A stretch of DNA of 64,000 nt from Sipunculus nudus (GCA_026874595.1 CM049312.1:66184929-66248928); one strand, 5' to 3'. Shown: positions 24,525 to 37,139, numbered from the stretch's first letter. Translations and numbers: made by a program. The notes: generated by a model from the letters alone, not told the origin.

Positions 24525-25810
24525 TGTCCTACCGCTTGGTGGGTGATTATTAACCTACTGGACCTTATTGACAGTCAGCTCATTAGCGAAATAGTCCATA
24601 TTGCGGAAACACGTGCAAATAATCTTGTGCAAAGATAAATTATATAAATGATGAATTAAAAATAGAAAGAAACTATTCAGCTTCCGAAGGTGATCTCACA
24701 GATAGATGGTAGATTTATAGTGCCACATAATGTGTGGCAGACTGTTTTCTGTGCCCGCGACTTATCGGTGATAGAAAATTGCAAGGAGTTAAGGGACCGG
24801 GAGACCGCCTTCAAATATTAAAAAAAATAACGCATAAAAATACAGCAATTCGTTGAGGTGGCTACGCTCATCCAAATCAAAGTATGGTTCAGTCTTGATG
24901 GCTATAATGTTATGCTCTGTACCATGTGTGGTACGGTACAATTTGTAAAGATATGATGATTGTCCTCCAAGCGTATTTCACTCAAATGTTTATTGTCTTT
25001 ATCTTCTTTACTAAGTTATCTCGCTTCGGTTCTTTTACATTTCGGTTATTTGTGAATGTATGACATAGCTGCCATAACTGAAATGAGAGAGTTGGCGCCA
25101 CCTCTCTTCAACGATTTCTGGTAACAAGACTTGTAATTTCCGTTTTCCGCCAGATAAGTCAGGAAATAAGATTACTTTGGCCTTCACATCAAATGCAAGG
25201 ATTCCTTGGGGAAAACATGAACACTAAATTGAATGGCATTATTTTCAAAATGATGTTTCAACATGACTTTGAATTTTGCTGACTAAGAAATTTGATTATT
25301 TAACAAATATGGTGCAAAACCTGCTACCTTTTTATCTGAGGTGCCATTTCACCTGCCATCACAAATTTTGACAGACGTGTTTGATCATGCGACTTCTATG
25401 TGGTTTCACCTGCAGATGACACCACCAGTGGTGACTTACTTTCTTTGAGGTGAAATGATGTATTCAGCTTATTCATGAATTAGAATATATTGAAATTTAA
25501 GATTTGCTATTATATTAAAATGCTACACATTCCTAATTACACACATAGCGGCGCACTGATTGTGTCTCTAGGCCCTTGTTTATTATTAAATTGACTCTCA
25601 TATCTTTTCACATTTAAGTCATTTTTTCATCTGTCTTTGGTGTGGTATAATACAAACTTGATGGTAAGATTGCATGTGTATTCAGTTTTCAATAATATAA
25701 TTCATAGAACTTAGCAAATGGATGGTTCTCCCTGCTACAACCATTGCATATTGTCAGTCTGTAATGTTGTCATTTAATGACCGAAATGTCAAAATATATG
25801 TAACAACAAT
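24525..25810. other. SDR 3' flank and intergenic region
   Basis: It includes the probable 3' UTR (ATTAAA at about 24654). After that it is AT-rich unique sequence without a recognised gene. Confidence 0.5.
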
Positions 25811-25819
25811 TATCAGACT

Positions 25820-26173
25820 CTAATACGAGTTTCCAGAAACATTGTATATGAAGAGGTAACTCTCTCTCTTGAATTCATATGAAAATAAGAAATCCATAAT
25901 CATATGTTCCAATGTTAATGAGATTGCTGAAAGTGTAATATTAGTGGGATATACTGGAAAAAATATATGTGCAGAGAGACTATTTAAATGCCGGTTGAAT
26001 TCTCTGGCGAGGTCAGCGGGCTTGGTACCCATGTAAAGTCTTGCAAGGATCAACAGCTTGTCCACAACTGACAGGACATGGCACTTGCGTGTATCCATTG
26101 ACGAGTACGATTTAATAGGATGTAAAAAATCACGTGGAGAATAATCAGGATGAGCAGTAAATCGTGTTGACAT
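25820..26173 (-). pseudogene. Pogo transposase N-terminal HTH fragment
   Basis: 117 codons; residues about 32-60 resemble the pogo/CENP-B psq-type helix-turn-helix (L-x2-DKL-IL-R...-G-x4-LAREF). The C-terminal half has no family resemblance, so the fragment is truncated and fused to flanking sequence. Confidence 0.6.
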
Positions 26174-26791
26174 TGACTACCACAATGGTTTAATCAGCTT
26201 CGGTTAGCATGGTTAATATAAAGCTCAGACTTCCTCAACTGCAGTCGTTAGCAGCGATTCTAGCTAATCAAAATTCTAATTTATTGGGCAGAAATATACT
26301 GGCCACTAGACTTTGTGAATTAATAACGCAGGCGCACATGAACTCAAATAATGCCCATCTTGTACTCAAGGCGACAACCGGAACGAAGATCAGAGCTATC
26401 CTGATCAAGGCTGAGCCGAGGACTACACGGATCGGTGAGGCTGAGTTTATCACACCTACAACCTGCGGTCGGGTACTCAGTTGAAGTCTGTTGTAACATT
26501 TCGTTTGTACAGGTTAATTACCCCGGCCTGGGCATTCTGCTTAAAGCGAGGACATCCACGGCCGGCGGTGCGGTGTTTTCACACCTGCTGCCTACGCTCG
26601 AGTGTACTAATCAGTCTGCTATATGTATCAACGCTTATGTGGCTACTTTTGTTATGAATCAGACAATCTTTTATCCATTTTATTCTGAATTTTTTGTCAT
26701 TGTTTGGATTTCGGATAAATGGTTAAAATTTCGGTTCTCCGTTTTTTTTTATTTTCGGATAAGTGGTGTTCGGATATTCGAGGTTCTACTG
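25820..26791 (-). mobile_element. Truncated pogo/Tigger-like DNA transposon
   Basis: The 5' TIR (minus) starts CAGTAGAACCTCGAATATCC at 26791, flanked by the TA target dinucleotide. Inside, the minus-strand frame 26173-25820 contains HVLSVVDKLLILARLYMGTK and PADLAREFN, the first helix-turn-helix (CENP-B N-terminal type) of pogo transposases. It is followed by unrelated sequence, so the catalytic DDE part and the 3' TIR are missing. Confidence 0.75.
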
Positions 26792-26799
26792 TAATGCAT

Positions 26800-27619
26800 T
26801 GCTATTTTCCAATCGTGAAGTAACAACCACTTGCACCAAGTGGCTGCACGCATCACCAGTAATATTTTTTTTAATTTGGCCGATTTCTCTGATCTGAAAG
26901 CAGCATGACTTTAGGATAGCATTAACCTGTTTCTGCCTTGTAAACTCACTATCAAAGACACCCATAGCGACCCCCCCCCCCCCCGCCCCCGCTTAGGGTT
27001 CCACTTTTTCTGTGTTGCCTTGCTCTCTTTAACGTCCCATTCAGTCAAATAGCAATACATGTGTAGTTTCAGTTTATATTACAACATGTCATTGTTAACT
27101 TTTATTTCATTTATGCTTTCCCTTATTTGTTCCGATAAAACCCATGTTTTCTTACGTCCCAACCTACATCAGCGCTGAATAACCCCCCCCCCCCCCCCCG
27201 GCCCTTCTGAACAACTGGCATTATAATGGATATAGGCAACTGCACACATGACCCTTCTCTATTTGCTCTATAGGCTTACACTTGATGTTCCTATTTGCTG
27301 AGTGAAGTAGGGATAACATTTTTACTCTCACCCTGCCCCCTTTTGTCCCCCCTGACGCCACTGACTACACATCATGCATAGGCCATGCCTTGTTATCAGA
27401 GGTGGGTTTATAGTGGCTCAACAAGTCCGTCTCTTGAAGTATTGCCGAATGATTTTAGAGAATGACCTCAATATGATAACTCGTCCCGGCGGTGAACGTC
27501 TTTTTAAATAAGATAGAAATTGTGGCTTTTTAATAACCTGATCTCGAGTTAGAAGCAACATATACCATGTGAGGGTACACCATAGTAACCAGGGCCGTTC
27601 CCTCTACAGCAACAAAATG

Positions 27620-27664
<45 letters not shown>

Positions 27665-28010
27665 ACACACATATTTATATATTTATCAGCCAAATTCAAT
27701 TTTTCACTTATGAATTATTTGTTACATGCAGAGGGGTGTGCATTTATGAAATGTGGGGTAAACATGCAATTCATATATATGAAATTTATAATTGAATTTT
27801 CTTGGCGGACATTATATGTCTGGAAAGTTTTCCCTAATTATTACATGCAAAGTGGGATGGGGGGAGGGGGGATGTAAGATGATTTCCAGTAATTTCTTCA
27901 TTTAAAACAATATTTGAGGGCGCTGCAGCACAACTAAGCAGTCTTCAGTAAATAAGTGTTGCAAGTAACTATGAGTCTTAATATATTTATATTTCATATT
28001 TTGTGAGAGT
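26800..28010. other. Intergenic, microsatellites and poly-C tracts
   Basis: It contains two poly-C runs (about 26970-26985 and 27183-27199) and a (CT)n array at 27621-27662. No gene is supported. Confidence 0.5.
27621..27662. repeat. (CT)n microsatellite
   Basis: About 40 bp of CT/TC dinucleotide. The serine-leucine open frame across it is an artefact. Confidence 0.95.
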
Positions 28011-28011
28011 A

Positions 28012-29233
28012 CAGTATGACCCCCACAATTGACACCCTGGGGACTGAGCAAAGTGGTCGTAATTTGGGGGTGGTCGTATTTGTGAAACTCTTATCATGGT
28101 CGCATATAACACGCTGATATTTAATGTGTATCAGAGTTTATCTACTGCATATCTTTAATGTGAATTATAACAAAATATTTTACTTAGCGGAGGACCCTTA
28201 TTATGAATGTTTTTTTGTGTGTAGCTGAACATATTTATTCATGATAAAATTAATATACATGTACACATACGTAGTGACTGATGATTAACAAATAATAACA
28301 CTAAGGCAATACGATTACAACCTACTGAATGCATATTGAACATAATACGTGGCTGTCATTTATTTAGCCTTCCGCTTGAGTATATATTGCGTGCACTTGA
28401 GTTTTCCCGACGCTAAACTGCTGAGCCATTTGGTGCTGACTGCGCGTGGTGTTGCCGCCTTGATAAACGCCACTTTATCCTTCAAGGAGAGCTCTTTCAG
28501 AGGCATGGTTGCCTAACAGCAAGCAATTTAAATGCAAACTTAACCAGTAGAGAAATAAACTGACAACGATCTATCAGAACAGGCAAGTTAATGTGAGGGA
28601 TCCCCCCCCCCCCCCCCATGCAAGCTTTATTTTAACATTTTACTGACTGCTCAATACTCAGTGTCAGTAAGGTATGAACACATTTAGGATTAACTAGGTC
28701 GTTAATTTTACCAATGAGGATCGAACAATATGTGATGAGTTGAAATATTAAGCCCGCAACTCCACACTTAGGGTAGCTGTATTACAGGTGATCACTGAGG
28801 GGCAATTAGCATCTGACCCCAGGTCAGACCGGCTCATTAAGTAATCAGGCCGATGGTTACCCTATTTGATCTATAACCTACACCTCAACGAGTCCCAGCG
28901 AAGACACCGAGTCGGGAAGATATGCGGGACCAGATTAACACTCGGGTTAGGAAACCTTGTTACCCGCTTTGATCTTTCGTTAAGGCGTCTGTGACAAGAC
29001 GCAGCCATTGACTCGTGACAAATGTTGTTTCAGTACTTCTCGGCGGTGGTCGCATTAGCGGGGTCGCATTAGCGCTGGGGCCAGGAAATCTGGTCGTAAT
29101 TCTGAATTCAGGGGTGGTCATAATTTTGAGTCATTTTTAAAACATAAATTAACTAAAAAAAAATTCGGGACCAAGCAAAATGGTCGTAATTGTGGGGTGG
29201 TCGCAATTGTGGGGTGGTCGCAAGGCGGGGTTC

Positions 29234-29238
<5 letters not shown>
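28012..29238 (-). mobile_element. Pogo/Tigger-like transposon relic with both TIRs
   Basis: The left end CAGTATGACCCCCACAATTG (28012) and the inverted right end (minus: AGTGGAACCCC then GCGACCACCCCACAATTG, ending about 29238) share GACC-CCCACAATT and GTAATT/GGTCG blocks. TA flanks the left end, and the right end abuts a (TA)n array. The minus strand at about 28507-28370 encodes the start of a transposase. Length 1.2 kb; internally deleted. Confidence 0.7.
28370..28507 (-). pseudogene. Tigger/pogo transposase N-terminus, frameshifted
   Basis: The ATG at 28507 (minus) gives MPLKELSLKDKVAFIKAA. After a frameshift the neighbouring frame reads AQQFSVGKTQVHAIYT. Together these are the two helices of the pogo psq-type DNA-binding domain. 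No downstream catalytic domain was found. Confidence 0.7.

Positions 29239-29286
<48 letters not shown>
29237..29286. repeat. (TA)n microsatellite
   Basis: Pure TA directly abutting the right TIR of the pogo relic. Confidence 0.95.
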
Positions 29287-29287
<1 letters not shown>

Positions 29288-29299
29288 GCTTGAGTCTAT

Positions 29300-29411
29300 T
29301 ACCACGTTTATGTCGAAGTTACAAATAACCAAATAAAACCAGCTTGTGTCGAACCTCGGATGTGTCGAAGTTTTCTGAGGGTCCCTTAGACTTCGACACA
29401 ACGAGGTTTCA

Positions 29412-29414
<3 letters not shown>
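29300..29414. mobile_element. TA-inserting element end (CAGTGAAACCTCG type)
   Basis: Minus strand from 29414: CAGTGAAACCTCG followed by TTGTGTCGAAGTC, then an inverted partial repeat with TGTCGAA blocks. Both sides are (TA)n arrays. The second TIR is not recognisable. Confidence 0.45.

Positions 29415-29465
<51 letters not shown>
29415..29465. repeat. (TA)n microsatellite
   Basis: Pure TA immediately after the element end at 29414. Confidence 0.95.
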
Positions 29466-29467
<2 letters not shown>

Positions 29468-29812
29468 ATATATACATATATATATATAAATAATTAGCCT
29501 TAGGGCCGTGAAATCCCATCTTCTCCAAGACAAAAATGTATATATAAAGATTCTATTGAGAACAAAAGTCGTTTATATTAAAACCAAAATATGGTTTCCC
29601 AGGAATGTAGGCTTCTACCTTGTAGGCCGTCCTTAAATTTGAATACTCCGTTACACGTACTTTCATTCAGTTACTGGCGTATATTTCAGGTTCATTGGTG
29701 CATATGTTTCCTAGGGTGTGCATTGAGTGATTCGCCGCTAGACCTGCAGCAGGTCATAGAATACTTAAATTAACTATTTTTTTTTTCATTTTTTATCACG
29801 TTATTTAATGTT

Positions 29813-30165
29813 CAGTGGTCATTTTATATTTCATGTATTGGCTTCTTTTGAGGGATGCAAATAGTTTTTTTCCTTCTCCAGGGAGCCCCATTTTCACTGA
29901 GTTGTAAGGACTTAATAAGAATCCTCTATAATTGAACACAGATGCCACCTGTAGTGATAATTGTAAACTACTAGAACTGACCATGGCAGTGGTCATTTTA
30001 TATTTCATGTATTGGCTTCTTTTGAGGGATGCAAATAGTTTTTTTTTCCTTCTCCAGGGAGCCCCATTTTCACTGAGTTGTAAGGACTTAATAAGAATCC
30101 TCTATAATTGAACACAGATGCCACCTATAGTGATAATTGTAAACTACTAGAACTGACCATGGCAG
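29813..30165 (+). repeat. Recent direct tandem duplication, 174-bp unit, two copies
   Basis: Copy 1 starts at 29813 and copy 2 at 29987 (cagtggtcattttatatttc). They differ only by the length of a T run and one base (cacctgtag versus cacctatag). Near identity implies a recent event. Confidence 0.95.
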
Positions 30166-30169
30166 CTGG

Positions 30170-31150
30170 ACACTTGGCCAACATAGAAACAATATACGGA
30201 TTGCTTATACTTAATTTTGGGTATATTTATGTATATATCAGAACCAGGTATTCGCCCTTTTTTGTAATGTTCAATCGGGCATATGAGACTATGAGACTTC
30301 ATATTTGTGAACATTCTTGGATCGGGACCATGAGCTGGAGCCCCGCCAAAATCTAATCAGTTTTTCATTGTATCATTCTCAAGGTGACCTGAAGATTTCA
30401 TGGGACACCGTTCAGGACTGCGGGAGTACGTTGTGAACAAAACACACAAACACACACCAAAAAATGCGATTGAACGCATAGCTTCCTGGCGGAGACAATG
30501 AATAACAATTTTTCCCTGATTTCAGGTGTATATATACATGATATTGTCTCTTACCGTTAAACGAAGATATGAATGCGAAAAAAAATTCTGTAAAAAAAGG
30601 ATTCCTTCCGGACATCAGCTTCTTAGTATACTAAATCAAACTCAAAATTCTTGCAACGAGTCGGAAATTTATTTAGAAATTTGGCTAATGATGATTCGTA
30701 TTTACAAATATTGTTGTAGCTAGACAGAGCTAAGATTTTAGAGAACCGCAAGTGCCTGGTTTAGAACAGTTTTGTGTTCTCTTTCAGCTCTTTTACTGTA
30801 AAATAGATTTTAAAAATTTTATCAGGTATATAATGTTTTAGGTTTTTTTTTGTAAATACAGTTAATGTATTGTAATATTTTGCGATTTATGTTTGAACCT
30901 TCAATGTGCAAAAAATACACTTATAATGCTGTATATAACAAGCATCAGTGTTTAGCTCAGACAGAGAAAAATGACAAGAAATGATAGTAGGTAAAGCCAA
31001 AGAACATTCCTTGCTTGATTGCTTTTGAAGGAATTAAAATTTCACCAGCATGTGGTTGCACGTCAGCATGGTTTTGACAGTATTTGTTTAATGCAGCAAT
31101 CCGATCCTAGTTATATACAAGCCTCTCAAGAGCATAGATTCGAACAAGTA
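30170..31150. other. Intergenic, no feature recognised
   Basis: AT-rich unique sequence. Short open frames show no family resemblance. Confidence 0.5.
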
Positions 31151-31156
31151 CTGACT

Positions 31157-32450
31157 TTAAGCTCAGCTGACTGTAAGCGTTCCCCTTTTCCGTCTTCCGT
31201 CCGGATGTCTGGCCCTCCATCCATTACCAGGGTACCAATCGTAAACGTTAGACCTAAAAATTTCTTGACGTACATCCAGGGAGGTACTAGGCAAATCTAA
31301 AAAATCTTTAGGCCTAAAACATGATTTTTATCATTTTGGCAGTCAATCGGTGCTCATATTGTATCCATGATGCTTCGAATCCGCTAATGTTACATTCTGA
31401 AAGGGCCTGGGTAACGCTCCTTAGGAACCTAAAATTAGTTTGGGCGGTCTGTATACTGCGATCTTCTGACCAAAAACATGATTTGAAGATTCCAAACAAG
31501 GCACAAACTGTATCCATTAGGCCTAGAACTTCTAGTGTAACATTATAGGAGGTCCACGGCAAATGTCCTAGGAAACATGAAATCAGGTCACCGTGACCTA
31601 TATTCTGAGACATATATGTAAAATATATTAAATCGTATCTGTTAGGTTTAGAATCGTCTTACGCAATCATCCAGGGAGGTTCTGGGCAAATCACCGGGGA
31701 AACCTAAAATTAATTCATGGTGACCTATATTCTTAGAACTATCGACCAAAACCTTGATTTTAAACACCTAGAGAGGGGACAAATTGTATAGGGTTTCCTT
31801 GGAATCTTATAACAATTCATCCAGGGAAGTCTTGGGCAAATCTACTTGGAAACATGAAATTAGGTCATTGTGACCTATATTCTACGAGCTGCTGGCAAAC
31901 AACAGCCTTCTGAGCACTCATACAGTCACACAGGGCGCTAAACTTAACTGTTTGACCTAGAACCTTGTATTGTAAAATTCAGGGAGGGTCTTGACAAGTC
32001 TCCTTTTGTACCTCGAAATTACGCCTTTGTGACATAAATTCTGTGAGTTATAGGGGAAAACATGATTTAAGTACTATCAGATGGAAAAAAATCTTAATGC
32101 TTGGACATAGAACCCTTAACTTAAAACTCGAGGAGGTGTTAGGCACATCTCCTTCAGCACCTGAGATAAGCGCATAATGCACTATATTCTGTGATGTATG
32201 AGCCTGTTTTTAAAACCGAGAAAGTCAGACGTGGCCATAGTCTGAAATGTTAGATCGAGATACGTTATTATAATGTCTCCTTGGACTTAAAGATAACTAT
32301 ATTCTGTGAGTTATCTGATAGAACATGATTTTAGCATCCCATTAATAATCGCACACAAATCGTAGCATTTGGAAATAGAATTTAGTATCTAGAAAGTTCG
32401 AGTCGCTAATGAAGTCTTTTTATCCATAGTTCAAGTTTCCTCAACAAATA
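31157..32450 (-). mobile_element. Terminus-family element, right end plus about 150-bp core repeats
   Basis: A right terminus in minus orientation (ttaagctcagctgactgtaa, then the ttccgtcttccgtccgg tract) lies at 31157-31204. It is followed by diverged tandem units with 'ggtcaccgtgacctatattc'-type blocks near 31592, 31720, 31870 and 32029. Each unit also has 'gggaggt-ttgggcaaatct' and 'ttggaaacatgaaatta'. No left terminus was found before 32500, so the element is incomplete. Confidence 0.55.
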
Positions 32451-32527
32451 TTTTTTTATCAGATCATACCTCACCGTGGATACGTTGCATTGTAACCAAC
32501 ACATGAATTGGCAAAAAGTCACATAAT

Positions 32528-32529
<2 letters not shown>

Positions 32530-32561
<32 letters not shown>
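32530..32561. repeat. (TA)n microsatellite
   Basis: 32 bp of TA followed by a poly-C run at 32574-32587. Confidence 0.9.
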
Positions 32562-32563
<2 letters not shown>

Positions 32564-32639
32564 CATACAAATACCCCCCCCCCCCCCGGGCAGCAACCAG
32601 TACTCACCGTCCTTTCGGAATTTCACTGTATCTCAACCA

Positions 32640-32646
<7 letters not shown>

Positions 32647-32699
<53 letters not shown>
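32647..32699. repeat. (TA)n microsatellite
   Basis: About 53 bp of TA dinucleotide. Confidence 0.95.
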
Positions 32700-32702
<3 letters not shown>

Positions 32703-32720
32703 TTAAATTGCCTTTGCTAT

Positions 32721-33443
32721 CAGTTGCGGATCCAGAGGGGGCGTCTTCGGTGCGCGGCCCCACGTTTAGTTGCAAAAACTCTCATTTTATCTAATTTCCC
32801 AATTTTCGTGATTAATTTTCGTTTTTCATATTTCTTTTTATTAATCAGCAGTTTATTACTTTCAAATTTATTGTTTGAGTATAGGGATATTTATGAACAG
32901 CTGCAGAACAACAGGCCGTGGTTGGGGTCGACCGTGAACAATTAATTTCACGGCTCCTCTGGTGATACCGGTACTCGAAATCGCGATCTGTGATCAAAGT
33001 TTAACATAAGAATACAACATTTTTGTTATTTCATTCCGAGCAATACATTTAAAAGATAATATTTTGCAAATTAAGAACGTAAATGCGCCTTTGCGCCATT
33101 GACTTTTTTTTAAACGATTGAAATTTTATATCCTAATTTGACGTAATATAAATATTAAATATTGAACCTCTCTACAGTTTGACTACATAACACAAAGACA
33201 TGACGGAACAATGTTCAAGAACAGGAAATTCTCATATTATGGTGAAAATTGCCTTAAAATGTCCTCTTTATATTGCATATTAAAAAAAAATCCAAATATG
33301 ATACTCCCTCCCATACCCTCCCTATATACCTGTAACTAACCTTAATGGAACCATGTTCATAATTGAAAATAAAGAAAAATGGTATTTTCATACACTAAAA
33401 TATATAACATATAGTATAATAATAATAAAATATAAAATTATTA

Positions 33444-33480
<37 letters not shown>

Positions 33481-33576
33481 CATACATATACACGTATATA
33501 AAACAGTTTTCATTGTACCCATGCATAGGTGCATAATAGCCCCCCCCCCCCCGTTTTCGAATTTCTGGATCCGCCA
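32721..33576. mobile_element. Possible hAT-like element pair of ends
   Basis: The left edge is CAGTTGCGGATCCAGAGGGGG (first 20 bases count) at 32721. The right edge is inverted, TCTGGATCCGCCA, ending about 33576 after a C run. The interior is AT-rich with (ATT)n and no transposase. No target duplication was seen, so pairing of the ends is uncertain. Confidence 0.3.
33437..33478. repeat. (ATT)n microsatellite
   Basis: About 40 bp of ATT/TTA trinucleotide. Confidence 0.9.
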
Positions 33577-33689
33577 ATAATTATGGCCCCCTCCCCTCCC
33601 TCAGTCCTGGCTACGCCCCAGCGTGGTATAAACAGAACTAACCAAAGACCGATCAAGCGTTAATTTAATAGAATTTTGTAAACCTCCAA

Positions 33690-33691
33690 TG

Positions 33692-33723
<32 letters not shown>

Positions 33724-33725
33724 TC
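33690..33725. repeat. (CT)n microsatellite
   Basis: CT dinucleotide with one GT interruption. Confidence 0.9.
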
Positions 33726-33729
33726 CTCA

Positions 33730-35980
33730 ACTCAGGATATCAGTTGTCCAGGGATACCTAAATATACTTTTTTTTCACTTTCTCTTTCTCATGCACGCAT
33801 GCACATTTATAAAAAAATATATAAAAAATTCGGTATGCATTACAGGAGTATGTCTTTGAACACATAAATCATCTTGATACCACAGTGTTCAAACGGATAA
33901 ATCCCGTACACGTACACATATTCAACCAAAAACATTCCCAGTGTCTAACAGTTGAAAGGATAAGAAATTCCATGATGAGTACTTCAGCTGCCCTGTCTTG
34001 GGCTTGTCGTACGACCGGCGGGTCTCTTGGGTGTAAGGCCCTGTCACATTGCTGGCCGCAGAACTTGTTTGTACATAACTCCACTGCACATGCATTAACT
34101 TATTTATTAATGTATCAACATTTTCTTTAAAAAAACGGCTGGTTTTACTAATATATTTTTGTATTGATTTGTTTTATATGATAAATTACATTATTAAAAT
34201 AAATGTTTACAGGTTTTATATGATTGCGCAACCTTAACCACGTTTTTACTGTTTTAGCTATAACTTCAGAAGACATTTTTACCAAATACTCTTTGAACAT
34301 GATGCATGAATAAAAATTGAATATTCTTGCACTGGCTGATAACATAACCAAAGAAGTATTTTTTATTTAGTATTTCATTACACTGGAATGACTTTCGATT
34401 TTAATAAGTGAAAAAACACGAAAACAGTTTTGACCTGTTGTCACTTATGTCTAGCCCGGAAGGACTGTCGTAACAATTAAAAAATGGAAATGCAGCAGAG
34501 GCGAATCAAGAGGGGGAGCTTTGGGGGCTGAAGCTCCCCCCCCCCCCGCCCCCTTACAGGGTGAAACATTGTTATCATATTTTATCAGAGAAGATTTTCT
34601 TTACATTATTTCAGTTGCCGTCATACAAATATCACCCTTTCAACTGAAACATAAAAGTTGAAAACCCAAGGAATCGTTAGGAGAGGCGCATGTCTACACC
34701 AGGATCAGGCATCTTTTTATACCCCCGCCGTTAAGTGAGAGGACTACTAAACTGGTCCGCGTCTGTCAGTCCCTCCGTCCTTTCGTCCGTCTGTCCTTCA
34801 ATCCGTCCGTCCGTCCCGCACCATCACTGATGCCACACTTTCCTGGTTAACATATCGCCATTGACCATTATGGCCCTAGGTCCTTTTGTATTTTTAAATA
34901 ATTAATTTGGCATTTTCCAACATTGGTTATAGACGTCAAAATTTTCGAATTACAAAATCTTTTATCCGTGGCTCCCTCGAGCATTTCTTATGCAATGCTC
35001 CAGCTGTCCTTGGGCTTGCTTGTGAACATGATTAAGCGTTTAAATAAAAAGCAAGCCTTTTTCACCTCTCTTTATCCTAGAAATAAAAATCATTTTCTAT
35101 TTTTAACAAAACGCCAATACATTATCATTACATTAAAAAAAACAATGTCTGAATATACTTACATCATAGCATTTGATTTTTATGATAGGCAATGGATATT
35201 TACTGCCTCGTCATAAATAACATGTATGGGGACTTGGATTTTGGTTGTATATATCAGTTGGAATTCTCAATGGGGAATCTGTTTTGAAAATATTTGTTCT
35301 TGTCGCCCTTTAAAAGAAAAAAAAATGTACAAAACAGTACAAGAAACTGACAAGATTTAATACCTTTAGGATCCTTTTATAGTGAAGATTTACTATCGAT
35401 TACAAATGTATAAATTACCAAATAAATATGGAAATGATAGTACATAAATATACGAACGAAATAAATGCATTTTATACTTTAGACGTATTTATATAAACGA
35501 GATCTGACGTTTGAACGTATAAAAGCAAGTTATAGACTAAAGAAGCAAATAACTGCGCATATGGAAAAGTAATTTAAGCTATACCAGTTAATCAAAATGA
35601 ACGCTAGTGATTAATATCTTGAAAGAGTAGTAAGAGAATGATATTCAATCCTGAGTTATTCGTTTGCCTTTTTCAATGATTCTTGGTTCACTTTAATGTT
35701 TATATGTATTTGTGTCTTTATTTTATGACTGATCAATTATTTGAGATTAAATGATGAATGAATTGTTTACATCGTTGGGCATTTGTGCTCACATCTCATG
35801 TTCAAACCTAAACGACAAATTAAAAAGAGATTATTAATATACCCAAGTCTTATTTTCATTTTAAAATCGGTTGATAGAAAAAAATAATGTCCAAATCATT
35901 TATGCTTTTGCTATGAATTCCCATTCTTAATATAAACTTATTTATTTTACATGACTGTACTAATAGTTATTATAACTAAT
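33730..35980. other. Intergenic region, no gene
   Basis: It contains a GC-richer patch at 33990-34075 of unknown nature and a G/C-run repeat fragment at 34493-34560 (gcgaatcaagaggggg). An interspersed repeat start at 34723-34830 (tatacccccgccgttaagtg, then a (GTCCGTCC)n-like tract) precedes unique AT-rich DNA. Confidence 0.45.
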
Positions 35981-35989
35981 CGAAGCACT

Positions 35990-36170
35990 CTCCATGGCTC
36001 CGGTGATGGCGTTCTATAGTCTGCAGTGGTGGAGGAAACCGGAGTGCCTTGAGAAAACCACCGGCCTTGGACGGGCAACTGCAACCCACTCTCATAGCCA
36101 CGCCGGGGATCGAACCAGGGTCGCTAGCGGAGAGAGCCAAGAGTTTTACCACTCAGCTGTTCAGGCCCCG
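35990..36170 (-). mobile_element. tRNA-derived SINE
   Basis: On the minus strand a tRNA-like head carries an A box CAGCTGAGTGG (36159-36149) and a perfect B box GGTTCGATCCC (36116-36106) about 33 bp apart. It is followed by a conserved-looking body with GGTGGTTTTCTCAAGGCACT and CCGGTTTCCTCCACCAC. Such a 'TTTTCTC..CTCCGGTTTCCTCC' block is, to my knowledge, a shared central domain in several invertebrate SINEs. No A-rich tail is obvious. Confidence 0.75.
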
Positions 36171-37081
36171 CTGCTTGCTCCAGAAGAGTCTTGATTTGCA
36201 GAGTAAATGAATCCTCTGCGAAGCAAGGTTTATCACGTAATTATCGACGTTGGTTGATTCGTCTTTTAGCAGCTGTACCCAACAGTTATAGACGGACTTA
36301 TGAGGAGACCCAGAAAAAAAACATCCAAAATAATTTAGAGTGTACCTGGATACCAATAATATTTTCATTTAAAATATGCTTAACTGCTGTTGAAAAAAAA
36401 GGCGAGCAAAAGACCGGTTTTGGGATTTGGTTTAAGGGGAATCTTTAATTGAATTTAAATTCACGAAAGAGGCGAGCAGACCGGGTAGCAAAATCGAGTT
36501 GAACTTGTCACACATTCCACATTTAAAAATAAAAAAAATCGCGCTACAAACTGTAAATATAAAAATAAACATAATATGATTTGTCTGAATTTAATGTCTG
36601 CATTTACGTTTTATCTCAACTTTGTTCATGAGTTTTCAGTTGTAAAGTATGTCTCGGGGAAAATATAATAAATTGCACATCTGTACCCATTCATTCATAT
36701 TCACAATTTACAAATTGTCAGATCGTATATGAAGTGGAAAAATGCAAAAGGTGTATTTTGATATCAATATCCGTGCAGTCATGTTTTGTTAGTTTGTAGT
36801 CTGCAAATTATATAATGTTAAACTGAAACTAAGACTACATTTTTATAAAAATTTAATGTGGTAGTGGCTATCTATTATCTCTTCCTCTCATTCATCAATA
36901 AAAGTTGATTTTTTTTGTAAAATCATTATTCTGAAGTTCAAGAAAGGAAAAAGGGAGTTTTTCGTTTTTTAAAACGGCTTAGATTTATGTTTTTTTTTAT
37001 AGGTATAAAGTGACTTAAATTCATTTAACGTATCCAACGTTTCACTTATTATAACCTTTTGAACATCAGAAGTTTACACTG

Positions 37082-37083
<2 letters not shown>

Positions 37084-37135
<52 letters not shown>
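37084..37135. repeat. (TA)n microsatellite
   Basis: About 50 bp of TA dinucleotide. Confidence 0.95.

Positions 37136-37139
<4 letters not shown>

Noticed and set aside
26209-26794. Plus-strand frames of 91 and 119 codons
   Set aside because: They overlap the pogo-like element on the opposite strand and lack family resemblance.
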